NCBI GenBank assembly: GCA_900319655.1
Contig: ONPH01000059.1
Coordinates: 1-7,475, forward strand
DNA: 7,475 nt
Direction of reading: 5' to 3'
DNA from: an uncultured Eubacteriales bacterium
Lineage (GTDB): Bacteria; Bacillota; Clostridia; Oscillospirales; Acutalibacteraceae
In this document: positions 4,840 to 7,475 of the stretch, piece by piece
Numbering within the stretch: the stretch's first letter is position 1
How the letters are laid out: the number at the start of each line of letters is the position of its first letter
Notes under the pieces: generated by a model
The model's database searches: none
What the model saw: the letters and a program-made list of their open reading frames with translations, nothing else
Told to the model about the DNA's origin: nothing
Program-made: the position numbers and the translations under genes

Positions 4840-7455
4840 GTGAACTTGCCGCGCAAAATGATATCCCTATTGCTTGCTCTGTCGATTTTGACGGTGGCAG
4901 GCGTATTTAGCTGCGCCTTCGCGGCGGAAAATTCAAATTCAAATCAGCAAAAAATAACCGTAACCGCCGAAAAAATCAAAAAGGACGGCACGTATATCGC
5001 AATTCAAAACGCGCTTGAAATCGCGCGAAAAAACGCGACCGACTCAAAGCGCTATGTTGTTGAGGTCGAGCCGGGCGAGTACAGCATCACCAAAACCCTG
5101 ATGATTTTCAGCAACACCCACCTTGTGCTGACGGACGTAACACTTAACCGCAGTCAGGCGAGCACCTCGAATATGCTCCGAATCGGGAATTTCGACACCG
5201 AAAAATCAGGCGCTTCGGGCTACGACGCATACAAAAACATCATAATTCAGGGCGGCACGTTCGACGGCGGCGGAACTCAAAATACTATTTTGAAGGCGGC
5301 TCACGCCACTAATTTCACAATTCAAAGCACGAATTTCAGAAACGTAAACAACAGCCATATTATGGAAATCGCAGGTATTGACGGCTTCGCGGTCAAGAAC
5401 TGCTCGTTCAAAAACCAGCATATGGACAGCGAAAAAATCGGCTACGAGGCGATTCAGCTCGACATCCTCAAAAAAGGCCATATCTACGACTGCCGTTCCG
5501 AGGCTCTGCCGATGAACAACGTCAGGATTGAAAACTGCCTGTTCGACGACTGCCCCAGAGGTATCGGCACTCACACAGCGATTTATAACGCACCGTTCAA
5601 CGGAATTTTAATTAAGAGCAACCGCTTCACGAACCTCGGCAGCGCGGCGATTCAGGGAATGAACTGGAAGAACGTCAAGATTGTCGGCAACTCGATTGAG
5701 AACACCCCGAGGGGCATTACGCTCTACTCAATGATGGGCGGCGGCGACGGTACGTTTTTGGCAGGAGTTCTCGCGGATGAGGGCAAGACCGAAACAAATA
5801 TTTCCGAGAGCTATCAGGAGCCCTGCAACGGCAACATTCTGATTGCGGAAAACTCAATCAACCACTGCGGCGCGGTCGAGGACGTTTACGCAAACTACGA
5901 ATGTGAGGGTATCTCGCTTGTCGGCGCAAGGCTCGATAAGGTTTACGATGAAAATTCAGACGGCAGCGGCGGTCTGCCAAAGGGCGAATATTTCCTCGAG
6001 GGCGTGACCGTCCGCAACAACTTCATCAGCGTTAAAGGTCACGGAATTCGCGCGAAAAACGTCCGCAACGCTTCCTTCACCGACAACGTAATCAACTGCG
6101 GTGAAAACGACTTTAACAAGTCGATTTACCAAGGCATTAAAGTATACGACAACAGCAAAATAAACTTTATCGACGGCAACAGCATATACGGAAGCGACAA
6201 CTTCGGAATTGACGTCGAGGACGCAAAGGTTACCGTTATCCGCAACAATTCCATCGACCAGTCGGGTGACTGCGGAATTTGCCTGTGGGACAACAGCTAC
6301 AGCGCTGAAATTTCCGACAACTACATCAAGTCGTCCGGCAAAAACGCTATGTCAATTCAAAGCACGTCCCAGGCGGATTACATCGGCAACAACTTCTTTT
6401 ACGATAACAAAATCAACCGCATTGACGTGTGGAAAAACTCAAAGGCGAAGCTCGGAAGCAACACCGTCGAAAACCTCGATTTGACCGAGTTTTCACTCAG
6501 CTACGGCTTTACCGATTTGGCAGTGGGTGAGGCGTTCGGACTGAATACAACGCTCACGCCGTCGAAAGCAAAGGCTAAGTTCAACTGGGTTTCGTCAAAC
6601 AGCAACGTCGCGAGGGTTGACAGGCTCGGAAATGTTTTCGGACTTTCACCCGGCAAAACCACAATTACCGTGACAGCACTAAACGGACTTAAGGCAAGCT
6701 GTACCGTGACGGTTTATCCCGCGCCGAAAAATATCGCGGTAGGGGAGAAAATGCTCATTCTCGGCAAGGGCGAGAAGTTTAACCTCGGCACGGTACTAAG
6801 CGAGAATTCGTCCGTGCATAAGGTCAACTACACCACCAGCAGTCCAAACGCCGTGGGCTTTGTCTCGGACAACGGCGTAATTCAGGCTAAGCACATCGGT
6901 ACGGCTACCGTTGTCGCAAGCCTCTTTAACGGACTGCACGACAACTGCAATATCATCGTCAAGGAAGCTCCTGCAAGCCTAAAGCTCAACCGCAGTAAGC
7001 TGAATATGGGACTGGGCGAGGAGTTTGTGCTCGAGGCGATTATCCCCGACAACTCCGCTTCAAGTATTTCAATGTACTCCGACAATCCGCGTGTAGTCGA
7101 CGTCGACGAAAACGGCAGACTTAAGGCGAAGGGACTCGGCACGGCGGTAATCACGGCGCAGACCTTCAACGGACTGACCGAAAAGTGTACGGTTACGGTT
7201 AAGGAAGCTCCTGATAACATCGAGCTGAACTCGACAAATATCAAGATAAAAACCGGTCAGACGATTAAACTGGTTGCAAAGCTTACCGAGGGCACGGCTT
7301 CAAACGAGCTTGTGTTCAAGTCAAGCGATACCTCGGTCTGCAAAATAGACAAGGCGACCGGCGTAATAACAGCCAAGTCGCCCGGAACTTCAAGGGTGAG
7401 CGTGACCACCTACAACGGTCAGTCGAGCTCGATTGAAGTGAATGTAGTAAATTAA
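4840..7455 (+). CDS. Secreted right-handed beta-helix protein with four C-terminal Big2 domains (871 aa)
   Basis: GTG 4840 was chosen because GGAGG (4827-4831) lies eight bases upstream; the in-frame TTG at 4825 overlaps that site. Residues 1-28 are a signal peptide (positive NLPRK, hydrophobic core, cleavage near A-F-A/A-E). Residues about 45-545 form a right-handed parallel beta-helix with repeated N-x-(F/S)-I/N-N-x-I turns, as in pectate-lyase-like proteins. Conspicuous polar segments are E-A-I-Q-L-D (203-208) and R-G-I-G-T-H (240-245), which recur in my memory of gut Firmicutes beta-helix proteins and could mark a glycan-binding or cleaving groove. No specific enzyme activity can be assigned. 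Four bacterial Ig-like group 2 (Big2) domains follow, at about 548-627, 630-711, 712-791 and 792-871, usually stalk or adhesion modules. The first three carry the usual Cys in x-C-T/N-V/I-x-V strands (621, 703, 783). There is no LPXTG motif, SLH domain, dockerin or transmembrane tail, so the protein is released or held non-covalently. It is monocistronic, with its own promoter at 4780-4808. Confidence 0.88.
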   Translation: MNLPRKMISLLLALSILTVAGVFSCAFAAENSNSNQQKITVTAEKIKKDGTYIAIQNALEIARKNATDSKRYVVEVEPGEYSITKTLMIFSNTHLVLTDVTLNRSQASTSNMLRIGNFDTEKSGASGYDAYKNIIIQGGTFDGGGTQNTILKAAHATNFTIQSTNFRNVNNSHIMEIAGIDGFAVKNCSFKNQHMDSEKIGYEAIQLDILKKGHIYDCRSEALPMNNVRIENCLFDDCPRGIGTHTAIYNAPFNGILIKSNRFTNLGSAAIQGMNWKNVKIVGNSIENTPRGITLYSMMGGGDGTFLAGVLADEGKTETNISESYQEPCNGNILIAENSINHCGAVEDVYANYECEGISLVGARLDKVYDENSDGSGGLPKGEYFLEGVTVRNNFISVKGHGIRAKNVRNASFTDNVINCGENDFNKSIYQGIKVYDNSKINFIDGNSIYGSDNFGIDVEDAKVTVIRNNSIDQSGDCGICLWDNSYSAEISDNYIKSSGKNAMSIQSTSQADYIGNNFFYDNKINRIDVWKNSKAKLGSNTVENLDLTEFSLSYGFTDLAVGEAFGLNTTLTPSKAKAKFNWVSSNSNVARVDRLGNVFGLSPGKTTITVTALNGLKASCTVTVYPAPKNIAVGEKMLILGKGEKFNLGTVLSENSSVHKVNYTTSSPNAVGFVSDNGVIQAKHIGTATVVASLFNGLHDNCNIIVKEAPASLKLNRSKLNMGLGEEFVLEAIIPDNSASSISMYSDNPRVVDVDENGRLKAKGLGTAVITAQTFNGLTEKCTVTVKEAPDNIELNSTNIKIKTGQTIKLVAKLTEGTASNELVFKSSDTSVCKIDKATGVITAKSPGTSRVSVTTYNGQSSSIEVNVVN
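6484..7452 (+). repeat. Four tandem Big2-domain repeats within the beta-helix gene (unit about 240 bases)
   Basis: The coding region repeats with a period of about 240-246 bases. Each unit ends in a T-V-T-V/K-E-A-P-like strand and carries (A/F)-N-G-L about ten residues before it. Units two and three are the most similar in DNA: AAGGAAGCTCCTG occurs at both 6961-6973 and 7201-7213, exactly 240 bases apart. The fourth is the most divergent, with its Cys in a different strand. This points to duplication within the gene, with the central pair the most recent. Confidence 0.7.
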
Positions 7456-7475
7456 TTCCAATCAAAAAATCCACC

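Noticed and set aside
4903..4917. Lipoprotein cleavage box at V-F-S-C (residues 22-25) in the beta-helix/Big2 protein.
   Set aside because: Phe at the -2 position does not fit the lipobox, and A-F-A/A-E just after is a good ordinary signal peptidase site.

Overview
The window looks like a piece of a low-to-moderate GC Gram-positive gut-type Clostridia chromosome. Three things suggest this: a murT-gatD pair (a peptidoglycan-modifying pair typical of Gram-positives), secreted beta-helix and Ig-like (Big2) surface proteins with Gram-positive signal peptides, and strong sigma-A-type promoters with GGAGG ribosome binding sites. The lineage guess (Ruminococcaceae/Oscillospiraceae-like) is inference from protein style, not from a marker gene.

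Left part (about 1-2342, minus strand): a surface-protein operon read right to left. It begins with a signal peptide and a parallel beta-helix protein (1182-2342). Its reading frame breaks near 1182-1216, and the coding sequence continues in the +1 frame (296-1216) with a B-repeat-like module and a C-terminal domain. Removing one base would give a single 681-residue protein, so this is most likely one frameshifted gene (or an assembly error), not two genes. A 49-residue acidic peptide with a D-V-I-T-T-S motif follows 15 bases downstream (131-280). After it comes a 58-base imperfect hairpin (35-92) that buries the ribosome binding site of a last gene running off the left edge.

Middle (2343-2624): a divergent intergenic region. 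It holds a well-formed extended -10 promoter for the minus operon, a perfect 13-base inverted repeat at its predicted transcription start, a TTGAC/GTCAA dyad over the -35 box, and a near-consensus promoter for the plus-strand operon.

Right of centre (2625-4708, plus strand): murT and a gatD homologue, separated by one base, ending at a clear rho-independent terminator. MurT keeps its ATPase loop and zinc ribbon. The GatD-like partner has Gly where the family has its catalytic Cys, and Thr where it has its catalytic His. MurT's C-terminal domain is also altered in the motifs that are normally conserved. This co-degenerate pair is the most interesting item in the window: it looks like a MurT complex without a working glutaminase.

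Right end (4780-7455, plus strand): an independently promoted secreted protein of 871 residues, with a signal peptide, a long right-handed beta-helix and four Big2 domains. No cell-wall anchor is visible. No RNA genes, CRISPR arrays, insertion sequences or origins were seen.
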